Source: an uncultured Akkermansia sp. (GTDB lineage: Bacteria > Verrucomicrobiota > Verrucomicrobiia > Verrucomicrobiales > Akkermansiaceae). From it: DNA of 37,142 nucleotides. The first letter of the stretch is position 1. Every line of letters starts with the position of its first letter. The translations under genes and the position numbers were made by a program. Positions 15,170-24,154 of the stretch are shown piece by piece. Location: assembly GCA_947628035.1 (NCBI GenBank), contig CANQYL010000011.1, positions 1 to 37,142 of the forward strand. The letters run 5' to 3'. The notes beneath the pieces were generated by a model that ran no database searches, had not been told where the DNA came from, and saw nothing but the letters and a program-made list of their open reading frames with translations.

Positions 15170-15688
15170 TTATTTTTTCTTCGGTTTGATGAGTTTGGTG
15201 CGTGAGGCTTCAACCACCGGGCCGGCATCTGTCACGTGCAAGATGAGACTCTTCATGCCTCGCGGGTAATCCTTTTTAGCCAGAGAGAACGTGGTGCGAC
15301 GAGAGTCTGCGCTATCGGTCGTGGCACGCGGCGGACGCATGGTCACGGCGATGGCCCTGTCAGCCCCGGAGCGATGCCACGTGCGCATCTCCCACGAGTC
15401 ATTCCATAAAATTTGCCGGGAGCCGTCATCCAGATAGCAACGCCATATCACGGACGGACGGGAGGCGCGTCCCAGAGTGCTGAAGTATTCATCCACCGGG
15501 GTTACGGTTTGACGGAGCAGTTCATTTTCACCTCGCACGGCGAATACATCGACCACATCACCGCGTACGGGTTTGTTGCGTTCATCGGTTACACAGATCG
15601 GCAGCGGCTTACTGACAAACCACGAGCACCCCGCCAGCAGGAATACTGCCGGGGCAAACAGGCTCCGTCTGTGTACGATTGTCTTCAT
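15170..15688 (-). CDS. TssJ-like lipoprotein, sibling of TssJ
   Basis: 172 residues with a lipobox (FLLAGC, Cys21) after a hydrophobic signal sequence, so an exported lipoprotein. It matches the TssJ at 14360-14875 in length, Cys position and a run of motifs in the same order: VDEYFSTLG versus IDDYFDPDN; TWHRSGADRAIAV versus TWIDKHGASHVVL; SRRTTFSLAKKDYPRG versus MRRLTLPLAKNRWNSD; then a strand ending in DAG versus PAG. I read these as paralogues that arose by duplication and diverged strongly. It could act as a second TssJ, pairing with the unusual TssM C-terminus, or have replaced it. The ATG overlaps the stop of the DUF6931-like gene by 4 bases. Ends with a lysine-rich tail. Confidence 0.75.
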   Translation of the reverse strand: MKTIVHRRSLFAPAVFLLAGCSWFVSKPLPICVTDERNKPVRGDVVDVFAVRGENELLRQTVTPVDEYFSTLGRASRPSVIWRCYLDDGSRQILWNDSWEMRTWHRSGADRAIAVTMRPPRATTDSADSRRTTFSLAKKDYPRGMKSLILHVTDAGPVVEASRTKLIKPKKK

Positions 15689-16914
15689 GGTTGCGAATGT
15701 TCTTCCCTGCCGAACCCAAAACGCGACTTAAAGACGCTGTCGTCGGGTGCGTCCTTCTTTTTTCCCTTTTCGACAGCACGAACCGGGTTACCGTATTCAT
15801 CCCACGTGCACGTGCCGTCCGCGCACTCAATGCCCAGACGCAAGAACTCTTCGTAGCGCTTGTCGTAGTCCATAGTTCCCCCTTCCATCAAGGCGATCTG
15901 CATGAGCGTTTTGCTGATGCCCAGAGGAGGAAGCCCTATGTTTGTCGGGGCAATGCCGGTCTCCGTTTTGAGATTGGTAGAGCTCCAGAAGGCGGAGTAA
16001 GCAAGCATGGCTTCGGGACCATCCTGCGCCGCCATGGCCGCCTCACAGGCCAGTTTCCCGTTGTCATCGCTCGGAACGAGTATCCAGCGCAGTGCGGCTT
16101 CCACCGCTTTCCCCTTTTCCGCAGCCGTCGGTCGCGCCGGCAATCCGGGCATTTTGAGCGGGAAGTACTTGTTCATGGCTTGGTCGATCTGCGGTTTCAC
16201 CGCGCCGACCTTCTGCTTGATGGTCCGGAAGATGGGATCGTCGTCCTTGACCGCATTTGCCACCATTTGGCGGTCGTGTTGCAGCGTGTCGAGGTACACA
16301 TTCATGCTGTTTTTCGCCTGCTCCAAAATACTGTTGACGGTCGATTCCATGGCCATGGGACCGTCGGGTTTTCCCATGCTTCCGGGCGGCAGCGACTGTT
16401 CGAACTCAGCGTACTCCCGCTGCAAAACCGCCAGCTTGAGCTTGATGCGTTGCACCGGGTTGAGGTATTTTTGTTCACGCGCAGCTGCCTCCAGCTCCTT
16501 CACCTGTGCCTCCAATTCCTTTTTCCGCGCCTCCACCATGGCCTCCACGTCCGATGTGTCCGTGAGGCTGTTGAGCAATTCCTTTTGCTCTTTCTCGAAT
16601 CTTTCCTTGGGGGTCAATCCATCCTTCGCCTTATCCTTCTCAATGTCCTCTGCCACCAGCCGGTAGCATAAGTAGCACCACCATACCCCCACCCTCGGCA
16701 CAATGGCATAGCTCAACAGGTTGGCCGCCGCCTCCGATTTTCCGTTGTGCATCAGCAAGGCCAATGCCAGGGAAGCGCTCACTCGCCGCTCCTTCGGCAG
16801 CAATTCATCCAGCTCTGCCCCCATCTTGTAGCCACGCTCTTTGCACAGCTCCTCCATGTCATCCCTCAGGAGCATGACAAGCGGTCGTCCAAATTGCTTA
16901 CCGTCCCAGGACAT
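15685..16914 (-). CDS. DUF6931-like protein, possible VgrG/PAAR adaptor
   Basis: 409 residues, cytoplasmic (no signal or membrane segment). Two helical parts resemble the DUF6931 family from memory (not verified). The first (about 46-90) has LALALLMHNGKSEAAANLL, VPRVGVWWCYLC. The second (about 266-375) has KAVEAALRWILVPSDDNGKLACEAA, SAFWSSTNL, and a final GIECADGTCTWDEYGNP. In other bacteria such proteins are often encoded next to vgrG and PAAR genes. Between them lies a charged insertion (about 98-175) predicted to be coiled coil (EKEQKELL, ARKKELEAQVKELEAAAREQ). It lies 17 bases after vgrG and overlaps the next gene. Context suggests it loads VgrG with the PAAR tip or cargo. No catalytic motif is seen, so an effector role is less likely. 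The ATG has no SD. Confidence 0.65.
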   Translation of the reverse strand: MSWDGKQFGRPLVMLLRDDMEELCKERGYKMGAELDELLPKERRVSASLALALLMHNGKSEAAANLLSYAIVPRVGVWWCYLCYRLVAEDIEKDKAKDGLTPKERFEKEQKELLNSLTDTSDVEAMVEARKKELEAQVKELEAAAREQKYLNPVQRIKLKLAVLQREYAEFEQSLPPGSMGKPDGPMAMESTVNSILEQAKNSMNVYLDTLQHDRQMVANAVKDDDPIFRTIKQKVGAVKPQIDQAMNKYFPLKMPGLPARPTAAEKGKAVEAALRWILVPSDDNGKLACEAAMAAQDGPEAMLAYSAFWSSTNLKTETGIAPTNIGLPPLGISKTLMQIALMEGGTMDYDKRYEEFLRLGIECADGTCTWDEYGNPVRAVEKGKKKDAPDDSVFKSRFGFGREEHSQP

Positions 16915-16931
16915 CGTTGTTTTTCGGTTGT

Positions 16932-19900
16932 TTAGTTTTGTATACGCACGCCGGTCTCCATATTCATGGCCCTTGAGCTATTCATTTGTGCACCTACGGT
17001 GGTTTCACAAACGTTTGTATTGTCGAGGGCAATTGTCGAATTGGTGACACTGACGATTGAGCCTTGACTGTGAATAATTTGGGTTTGCTCCAACAGAGAT
17101 TGATCTGAGGTATTCATGGCGGTGTTACCCTGTGCTGCCGCTGTATTGTTGTTACTTAGAGTCTCGTTGTTTGAGGAGCAAGTTGTCACGATAGACCCTA
17201 TGGCAGTTACTTGCTCGTTCAGTTGTTGCACTGTTGTGTTACCGACGATGGTGTGCTCTTTGCCCAGGAACAAGAGGTTGGATAATCCTGAGAGTACTTT
17301 TGTGATTCCCTTGAGTCCTAACAAAACCCCCGCTAGAACGCCGCCTGCTACCGCTAAACCCACCCCACCTATAATGGTCATCGGTGCTGTAGCCACCTTC
17401 GAGTCTCGGCATTTCAGTTTCGGCTTCTTGTTGCCGAACGGCTCTGTATAGGTGTCTGTCGGTTCATTCCCTTTGCCGAATTTATCCTGGAGCGTCGCAC
17501 CGATCATCGTGCCTGCGCCTCCGGCAATCGCTGTTGCACCTACCCCCACTATTCCACTTGCTACCTTATCCGCATTTGAGGTGAGACTTCCTAACGTGCG
17601 GACTCCGTCGGAAACGCTGCTTCGTTCGCCCATGGCAATAAAGCCGGCTATGGGAGTATTGACGGTGATATGTTCATTCGCGTAGTTCACGTAGGTTGGA
17701 GATGAGAAGGTGAGGGTGAAAGGTTCCATCTTCACCATGCTTCCTGTCGGTTGCACGAGGTTGGATATGTTGCCGATATTGCCGACCCATCCGGTGACGG
17801 TTGTGACGGTTTTGATGATGCCGCTGGCGGCGCTGCCCAGCAAATCTATGCTGGATAAGCCATACACGCGGTTTCCATCCTGCAATTCATCGCTGTAGAT
17901 GAGGGGGGTGCCGAGGAGACTTTTCGCATCAACCCCCGAACACGCTAAATTGACGACAAAATTGAAGGCAGTGTCATGAACGGCCGCTCCGCCGACTATC
18001 GTCGTTTTCGGCGCCAGGAGACTCGCACTGAGATCCGTGATCGTGAGCGTAGAACCGAGGAAGGTCTGCGCCATGAAGACATTGGTGGCAAGGTTGCTGA
18101 TATAGGGACCTTTAACGTTCACCCCGCTACCGTCGATGCGAATCCTGCCGCCCAGGAGTCCCCCCGTTTTAATGCCCATGAGGTGCTCGGTCTGCTGTTT
18201 CCCTTCAGGATTGTACGCCGCATAGGCTCCGGAGTTGAGAACCTTGCCGCACGCGCTTGTCATTTCAATGCCGCTCTCCGTGATCTTGACGGAGGAGCGC
18301 CCCACACGGAACGTGATCGCCTGAGCCGACGTGAGGACAATTTCGCCGCCCGCGTTCACGATCTGGTGATCGGCGGACTGTATCAGCACGTCCTTGGCGG
18401 AGTACACGTTCACCCCTTCAAAATGGGGACGCGTGACGGGGGCGTTGAGATTCTGCTGGATGTCGTTAGCCACCGCTTCCATGGTGTAGCCGGAAGACAT
18501 ATTGGCCTCAGAGAAAACTCCGGCAGCCGTTTCGATGACATCGCTGGAGATGTAGGTGTTGGTGATGTCCTTGTTTTGCTGCACGGGACGCACGCCGTTG
18601 TCGCGCGTGACCATCTGAATCTGGTGGAAGGGATATTTACCCTCGGCCAATTCATCCACGGAGAGCGGACGGGTCACTCCGGCGGGTTCGGAATTCGTTT
18701 TGGTGTCGACGATGTCCGCGTCCCTCGCCGGGGATTCCTTGGTGTCTCCCTGGTACTTGCGCGGCGGGAGCTGCACTCGGTTGCGCAGGGTGACGGCCGA
18801 GTAATCAGCGACATCATCCTGTTCCTTGAGCGTATGACGATTCATGGTCTTGAGCTCGACAAAGGGGGACTCATTTTGGTCGCGATACAGGGAGCTGATG
18901 GCAACGGGCAGACTGAAATCACCTCGGTCGAGACACACCAGCACATTCCCGACCCTCGGGCGCGCGAGCAACCCGCTGTTTTTATCCGCGAAGGGGGAAC
19001 CGAGTTCCACCACAATTTCATTGGCAAACGAGATGGACTTTTGTCCTGCACCCGTGTACTTCAACGGAGCTATTTCCCGCACCTTACAAGTGTTCTCAGT
19101 GACGCGTTTTTTATCCTCCTCGTACGAAAAGGGAGCAGTATCCACCACCTGCGCCACGAACAGACGCATCTTAGGCATCGGTCCATTTTCCCCGGCTGTC
19201 AGCATATCCGCTGTTCCGAGTGCGTGATTATTGACAATCACCGGACGCGGCAGCAGGCAGAGGCACTTGGGCTGTCGGGCTTCATCGATATGCGCTCCCT
19301 CCACCTCCGCCTGCCATGTGTTCTGCGTCACCTGAATTTTCATCTTGGTGAGCATATAGCGGGTGGATGGGCTGCACTGCAATCCGCCATCCTTCCTCGC
19401 GGCCACCTTAAAATGCACTTCTCTGCCGATCACGGGGAGGGCGGAATTACTGTTTCCATGGTAATAGAGACCAAAGCAACCGCCGCGGTTATCATGAGTC
19501 GCTCGCAAAACAGCCTCGCGATGAGCCAAGTCATCGTCCGTGAGTTTTTTCATCAGGATGTTCCCCAGCTCATAGGAACTGAACTTCACGGAATTTGTCA
19601 CTTCATTTCCATCGCTGTACAGTTGCAGTTTGAGCTCGTCTTTCGCAAAGTCCTGCGTCCCGTAATGCTTGCTCCAGAATCGCGTTTTCGCTGCACTGAT
19701 GCCAATTTGAACAGGATTCCCTTCTTGCAATCGCGAGTCGGATTCGCTGAGGACCTCAAAGACAATCATCCGCTCCTTCTTGGCATCTTTCGGAACTTCC
19801 CACACATAAGCCAGCCCCCACGCGGAGGCCAACCGACTCATGAAATCGTAGTCGCTTTCATCATTTTGCACCCATTGAATTCGTGCATCCGACGCAAGCC

Positions 19901-20402
19901 GCTTCCGGGCGTTGTCCGATACCTGTACATCCGTATCCCAGCATTCTCCGAGGCGCCGGAAAAATGCAAGGATGGGAGATTGGTCCTTATTGTTTGAATC
20001 TAATTCGAGGGACTCCCTCGTGTACACGAGGCGGTTCTTTGAGTAGCACGCACATGCCAGCGCGGGACGTATCGTCCACTTATACCAAGCGGCGTTCTCG
20101 GACAATGTCGTGGCTTCTGTCGTCGATTCGATCGACATCACAACGCCGGCCACGCGTTGAATTTCCTGAGCTGAAGTCTTGTCTATTTTGTCCTTGGCAG
20201 ACGACACGACCAGCAAGACTCTCTTGCCCAAGTATTCCCGCATCTTAGCCTCACTGTCGTCTCCCATCGAGGTATCCCGAATGAGCACCTCATAACGATA
20301 CAGCGAAGACATCTCCTCGCAGCCCTCAATGATGCGCAAGGCTGCAAGGGTTGTCTCCGGGGCTTTCCCATCAATCTCTCTGATCTCTATCGTGTATATC
20401 AT
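16932..20402 (-). CDS. vgrG: VgrG (TssI) spike protein with long C-terminal extension
   Basis: 1156 residues, long for a VgrG (commonly about 600-800). VgrG trimers cap the Hcp tube and pierce the target. Order: gp27/gp44-like region (about 1-400, with WVQNDESDYDFMSRLASAWGLAYVWE), gp5-like OB domain (about 430-530, with GNVLVCLDRGDFSLPVAISSLY), then a beta-helix (about 600-830, with the VLIQSADHQIVNAGGEI and SSVKITESGIEM turns). The extension (about 850-1156) has two Gly/Ala-rich hydrophobic stretches (about 945-970, VGVGATAIAGGAGTMIG; about 1003-1046, IIGGVGLAVAGGVLAGVLLG) and an Asn/Thr/Ser-rich tail. Such segments suggest membrane insertion, but no known toxin domain is recognised. The 3' part of the gene is visibly more AT-rich than its neighbours. 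It starts 74 bases after clpV with no SD, preceded by GAGAACC. Confidence 0.92.
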   Translation of the reverse strand: MIYTIEIREIDGKAPETTLAALRIIEGCEEMSSLYRYEVLIRDTSMGDDSEAKMREYLGKRVLLVVSSAKDKIDKTSAQEIQRVAGVVMSIESTTEATTLSENAAWYKWTIRPALACACYSKNRLVYTRESLELDSNNKDQSPILAFFRRLGECWDTDVQVSDNARKRLASDARIQWVQNDESDYDFMSRLASAWGLAYVWEVPKDAKKERMIVFEVLSESDSRLQEGNPVQIGISAAKTRFWSKHYGTQDFAKDELKLQLYSDGNEVTNSVKFSSYELGNILMKKLTDDDLAHREAVLRATHDNRGGCFGLYYHGNSNSALPVIGREVHFKVAARKDGGLQCSPSTRYMLTKMKIQVTQNTWQAEVEGAHIDEARQPKCLCLLPRPVIVNNHALGTADMLTAGENGPMPKMRLFVAQVVDTAPFSYEEDKKRVTENTCKVREIAPLKYTGAGQKSISFANEIVVELGSPFADKNSGLLARPRVGNVLVCLDRGDFSLPVAISSLYRDQNESPFVELKTMNRHTLKEQDDVADYSAVTLRNRVQLPPRKYQGDTKESPARDADIVDTKTNSEPAGVTRPLSVDELAEGKYPFHQIQMVTRDNGVRPVQQNKDITNTYISSDVIETAAGVFSEANMSSGYTMEAVANDIQQNLNAPVTRPHFEGVNVYSAKDVLIQSADHQIVNAGGEIVLTSAQAITFRVGRSSVKITESGIEMTSACGKVLNSGAYAAYNPEGKQQTEHLMGIKTGGLLGGRIRIDGSGVNVKGPYISNLATNVFMAQTFLGSTLTITDLSASLLAPKTTIVGGAAVHDTAFNFVVNLACSGVDAKSLLGTPLIYSDELQDGNRVYGLSSIDLLGSAASGIIKTVTTVTGWVGNIGNISNLVQPTGSMVKMEPFTLTFSSPTYVNYANEHITVNTPIAGFIAMGERSSVSDGVRTLGSLTSNADKVASGIVGVGATAIAGGAGTMIGATLQDKFGKGNEPTDTYTEPFGNKKPKLKCRDSKVATAPMTIIGGVGLAVAGGVLAGVLLGLKGITKVLSGLSNLLFLGKEHTIVGNTTVQQLNEQVTAIGSIVTTCSSNNETLSNNNTAAAQGNTAMNTSDQSLLEQTQIIHSQGSIVSVTNSTIALDNTNVCETTVGAQMNSSRAMNMETGVRIQN

Positions 20403-20476
20403 GGTTCTCGCTTCGTATTTCGGTCACGCCGGGATCCTGAACCGGTTTGGAGATGGTTTCCCCACGGTACGGAGGA

Positions 20477-23131
20477 TTAAGACGGCTGCATCTCTATCGC
20501 GTTGTCTTTGATCGTGAGGGTAACTTTCGCGTAATTGTTCTGTTCCAGAACGGAACGGAGCATGAGCGAGCTGAGGCGGGGAAGAATCGAATGCGTGATA
20601 ATGTTGTCGATGATACGCGCACCGGCATCCGCCCGTTTCGCCTGCTCCATGACGTAGCGCGTGAGGTCCTCTCCCCACACGAGCTCCGTCCCGTAGCCGG
20701 ATTTCAACCGACGAGCCACCTTGCCGAGTTTCAGACCGATGATCTTGCTCATCACCTCCTGAGAGAGCGGGTAGTACGGAATGGTGACGATACGTCCGAG
20801 CAAAGCCGGCGGGAACACCTTGAGCATGGCCTCGTGCATGGCCTGCTCCACAGCTTCCCCACTCGGCATCAGCTCCGGATCCGCACACAGGCTCATCATC
20901 TCATCGGTACCGACATTGGTGGTCAGCAGGATAATCGTGTTGCGGAAATCAATCAAGCGTCCTTCTCCATCCTCCATACGCCCCTTGTCAAACACCTGGA
21001 AGAAGATCTCATGCACGTCCTTATGAGCCTTTTCCACCTCATCGAGAAGGACCACGGAGTACGGTTTGCGGCGCACGGCTTCGGTAAGCACACCGCCTTC
21101 GCCATAGCCCACATACCCCGGAGGCGCCCCCTTCAGGGTGGACACCGTGTGCGCCTCCTGAAATTCACTCATGTTGATGGTTATGAGGTTTTGCTCGCCG
21201 CCGTAGAGAGCTTCAGCGAGAGCGAGAGCCGTTTCCGTCTTACCCACACCGCTGGGCCCTGCCAACATCAGGACGGCTATCGGCTTCTCCGGATCGGCCA
21301 GAGAAGCGCGCGCGCTCAGAATTCTGTCCGCAATAATGCGCAGCCCGTGATCCTGTCCGACGACGCGCCCGGCGAGGTGTTCGGAGAGGTGCAGGACATT
21401 TTCCAACTCATTGCTCACCATGCGCCCGGCCGGGATACCTGTCCACTCGCTGATGATAGCAGCGATCGCCTGAGCATCCACCTGGGGCAACACCAGCGGA
21501 GTCTCTCCCTGAAGGGCAGCCAATTGCTCCTCCGCCCCCTTGAGTTCCTTACGGAGAGACGTTGCATTCTTCTTCGGAAGTTCCTCGTCCTGCAGCTTGT
21601 TTCGCAACTCCACCACACGGGCTACCAGCTCCTTCTCCTTCTTCCAATCCGCGAGACGAGCATCGTGTTGCTCAGTGAGTTCCTTCTTTTTCTGTTGCAG
21701 GGCAGAGAGCGCCTCCTGACGATTCATGCCTACCTTGGACTCCTTTTCCAGCACGGCAATCTGGGAATCGATCCCTTCCAACTGCCGGCGCAGATCCTCC
21801 ACCTCCGCGGGTTCACTGCTCTGCGTGAAGGCAACGCGTGCGGCTGCGGTATCCAGTAAGCTGACGGCTTTATCCGGCAACTGTCGCGTGGGCAAGTAGC
21901 GTCGGGAAAGCGACACAGCCGCCCGCAACGCCTCATCTAAAATCAGGATATGGTGATGCTTCGCCATCACGCGTTCCACCGCAATCATCATGAGGTGAGC
22001 CTTCTCGTCATCCGGCTCCTCAATGAGAATATTTTGGAAGCGTCGTGTGAGGGCCGGATCCTTCTCGAAGTATTTTTTGTACTCGCTCCATGTGGTGGCA
22101 GCGATGCAACGGAACGAGCCGCGAGCCAGCGCGGGTTTGAGCAGGTTCGCTGCATCTCCCTGTCCCGCTGTGCCGCCGGCTCCCACCAAATTGTGCGCCT
22201 CATCAATGAACATGATGATGGGCACGTCTGAAGCCTTCACCTCGTCGATCACCTGCTTCAAGCGATTTTCAAACTCCCCGCGCATGGAAGCGCCGGCTTG
22301 GAGCCCTTGCAAATCCAGCGAAAGTAGGCGCACATTTTTGAGCATATCCGGAATATCGCCGGAGGCAATCCGCAGCGCAAGCCCCTCCACCACGGCCGTT
22401 TTCCCTACGCCCGCTTCACCGGTGAGGATCGGATTATTCTGTCGGCGTCGCAGCAAGATGTCGATGATGCGCCGCACCTCCGCATCCCTGCCCACAACGG
22501 GGTCGATTCTGCCCTGGCGAGCTTCTTCCGTGAGATCGGTGCAGTATTGTTTGAGCGCTTGCTGTTTACCCATTTCAGCGGGCGCCATGGCTCCGTTTTC
22601 CGTACCCACCTCAGAAGTCGCCAGCCCCGAACCATCCGCGGGGATCGAGCTCTCCTCGCGACTGCCGGATGTCACGGAATAGAAGTGATCGGAGAGTTCC
22701 TCGGCCTTCACCTTGGAAAACTGCGTCGAGATATCGAGCAACGCGCGCTTCAATTCCCCGGTACGCATGCAGGCGAGCAGCAAGTCTCCCGTGCGGATGG
22801 CGCCCCGCTTGAACATGAGTGTGGCGAGCATCCAAGCTTCCTTGATGGCCAGCTCAATTTGCGGAGAAAAATCGCGGATGCTCGTTGCGCCGCGCGGAAG
22901 AGCATCCATTGCTTTCGTCAGATCCGCGGCCAGGCGCGAATTGTCCACCTCGAAGTGTCGAAGAATGAGGTGGATATCCGTCTCATCCGTTGCGAGGATT
23001 TGGTTGATCCAGTGCAAGAGTTCTACGTAGGGGTTCCCCCTCATCTTGCAGAATACAGTGGCACTTTCGATGGCCTTGTAGGCGACATCATCAAGTTTCC
23101 CGAACAGTTCGCTGCGTTTGATTTCAGCCAT
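20477..23131 (-). CDS. clpV: T6SS sheath-disassembly ATPase ClpV (TssH)
   Basis: 884 residues, the expected length. ClpV is a hexameric AAA+ unfoldase that recognises the contracted TssB/TssC sheath and recycles it. N-terminal Clp-N repeat domain (about 1-150, DIHLILRHFEVD, FSPQIELAIKEAW). First AAA domain with Walker A GEAGVGKT (about 236-243) and Walker B IIMFIDEAHNLVGAG. A Glu/Lys-rich middle coiled coil follows (about 440-540). The second AAA domain has Walker A GPSGVGKT (about 623-630) and VVLLDEVEKAH. The VGRDAEVRRIIDILLRRRQNNPILTGEAG context is diagnostic of Clp/Hsp100 proteins. All nucleotide-binding motifs look intact, so it should be active. ATG preceded by AAAACC, no SD; 21 bases after tssG. 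Confidence 0.95.
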   Translation of the reverse strand: MAEIKRSELFGKLDDVAYKAIESATVFCKMRGNPYVELLHWINQILATDETDIHLILRHFEVDNSRLAADLTKAMDALPRGATSIRDFSPQIELAIKEAWMLATLMFKRGAIRTGDLLLACMRTGELKRALLDISTQFSKVKAEELSDHFYSVTSGSREESSIPADGSGLATSEVGTENGAMAPAEMGKQQALKQYCTDLTEEARQGRIDPVVGRDAEVRRIIDILLRRRQNNPILTGEAGVGKTAVVEGLALRIASGDIPDMLKNVRLLSLDLQGLQAGASMRGEFENRLKQVIDEVKASDVPIIMFIDEAHNLVGAGGTAGQGDAANLLKPALARGSFRCIAATTWSEYKKYFEKDPALTRRFQNILIEEPDDEKAHLMMIAVERVMAKHHHILILDEALRAAVSLSRRYLPTRQLPDKAVSLLDTAAARVAFTQSSEPAEVEDLRRQLEGIDSQIAVLEKESKVGMNRQEALSALQQKKKELTEQHDARLADWKKEKELVARVVELRNKLQDEELPKKNATSLRKELKGAEEQLAALQGETPLVLPQVDAQAIAAIISEWTGIPAGRMVSNELENVLHLSEHLAGRVVGQDHGLRIIADRILSARASLADPEKPIAVLMLAGPSGVGKTETALALAEALYGGEQNLITINMSEFQEAHTVSTLKGAPPGYVGYGEGGVLTEAVRRKPYSVVLLDEVEKAHKDVHEIFFQVFDKGRMEDGEGRLIDFRNTIILLTTNVGTDEMMSLCADPELMPSGEAVEQAMHEAMLKVFPPALLGRIVTIPYYPLSQEVMSKIIGLKLGKVARRLKSGYGTELVWGEDLTRYVMEQAKRADAGARIIDNIITHSILPRLSSLMLRSVLEQNNYAKVTLTIKDNAIEMQPS

Positions 23132-23152
23132 GGTTTTGATTGTGTTGCAGGT

Positions 23153-24154
23153 TTATAAAAAAGCACATTTGATGCGACATTCCATCACGTGAGAAGATTC
23201 GGTCGGCATGAGCGTATCACAGCCCAATCTGGTATTCTGTCCCAGACTCAATGGCGGCATTCCCTCTGTTTTCACCTGGAACACCAGCTCCCAATGCAGA
23301 GGACGCTGTCCCATCATCTTAAGCCACGCAACCAGCCTTGCATAACTCTTGCCGCCGGGCACCAGTCGCCGGAACTGCGTATAATTGAGGGGACCGACTA
23401 CCACATCCACCCGATCCGTGATGCTGCGCTTCTTGCTGCCGAGTACGGCGGTGCGACCGAGCTCACAAACTCCCGGTCTCCCTAATCGGCAATGCATTCT
23501 CTCGCCAATGCGCATGAAGCCCGGCACAAATTGACGCAACCTCACGGGTACGTTGAAAAACTTTTCCAGCAGTTTGCAAACGCTGCGTGCCTCCCCCCTG
23601 CGTGCCAATTCCCGCGCATACGCCACAGGAGCCGGGGACGGCAGTGGGGCAAAAGCCTGAGACCGGGGCATGCCACAGAGCGCTTCCGCCGCACGGCTCA
23701 GAGAATCTCGCTGCGCGTCGTCGTAGCTCACTGCCGGCTGAGCCCGGGTGCCCCCGCGGTAGAAAAGAGCAATCAGGCGATCGTGGAATATGTCCAAAAA
23801 ACGCTGCATGGACAAGTCGTAAAAATGCCGACTCCGCTCATAAGCGTACTCCGTGAGAGCCAGCGGCAAGGCTCCGTTGGGTCCGAACAGACCGAAGAAA
23901 TACACCTGCATCGTGCTCACTTGCCCTCCTCCAAGCACAACATCATAGATCTCTGAAGGAGGGAATTGAAGATGGGGAATCTGCGCAAAGCGCATCACCG
24001 GCTCCTGACCGGTCACAGGCTCGCCAATGCGCGGCCTGTCGGAGAGCAGCTGCTCCATTCTACGCACTGCGGCGTAGAATGAATAGGCGCCCGGTCGTGC
24101 TGCCAGTGCCCGCGTGAAGTCACCCTTCACGCTCTTGCTGCTTGTCGGAACCAT
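23153..24154 (-). CDS. tssG: T6SS baseplate protein TssG
   Basis: 333 residues from the ATG at 24154; an in-frame ATG at 24187 would add 11 residues (MYQCIDSTPPL) that look non-conserved. Either start overlaps the end of tssF. TssG with TssF and TssE forms the baseplate wedge. Family signatures: the N-terminal YSFYAAVRRMEQLL, then VMRFAQIPHLQFPPSEI, and LPLALTEYAYERSRHFYDLSMQRFLDIFHDRLIALFYRGG in the first half, the strongest TssG marker. Late motifs VPVRLRQFVPGFMRIGERMHCRLG and VDVVVGPLNYTQFRRLVPGG agree with the family. Neither candidate start has a clear SD; coupling to tssF is likely. Confidence 0.92.
   Translation of the reverse strand: MVPTSSKSVKGDFTRALAARPGAYSFYAAVRRMEQLLSDRPRIGEPVTGQEPVMRFAQIPHLQFPPSEIYDVVLGGGQVSTMQVYFFGLFGPNGALPLALTEYAYERSRHFYDLSMQRFLDIFHDRLIALFYRGGTRAQPAVSYDDAQRDSLSRAAEALCGMPRSQAFAPLPSPAPVAYARELARRGEARSVCKLLEKFFNVPVRLRQFVPGFMRIGERMHCRLGRPGVCELGRTAVLGSKKRSITDRVDVVVGPLNYTQFRRLVPGGKSYARLVAWLKMMGQRPLHWELVFQVKTEGMPPLSLGQNTRLGCDTLMPTESSHVMECRIKCAFL

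Noticed and set aside
17976-19997. 673-codon plus-strand ORF opposite vgrG
   Set aside because: His/Arg-rich translation of the antisense of a clear VgrG; long antisense frames are common in genes with this codon bias.
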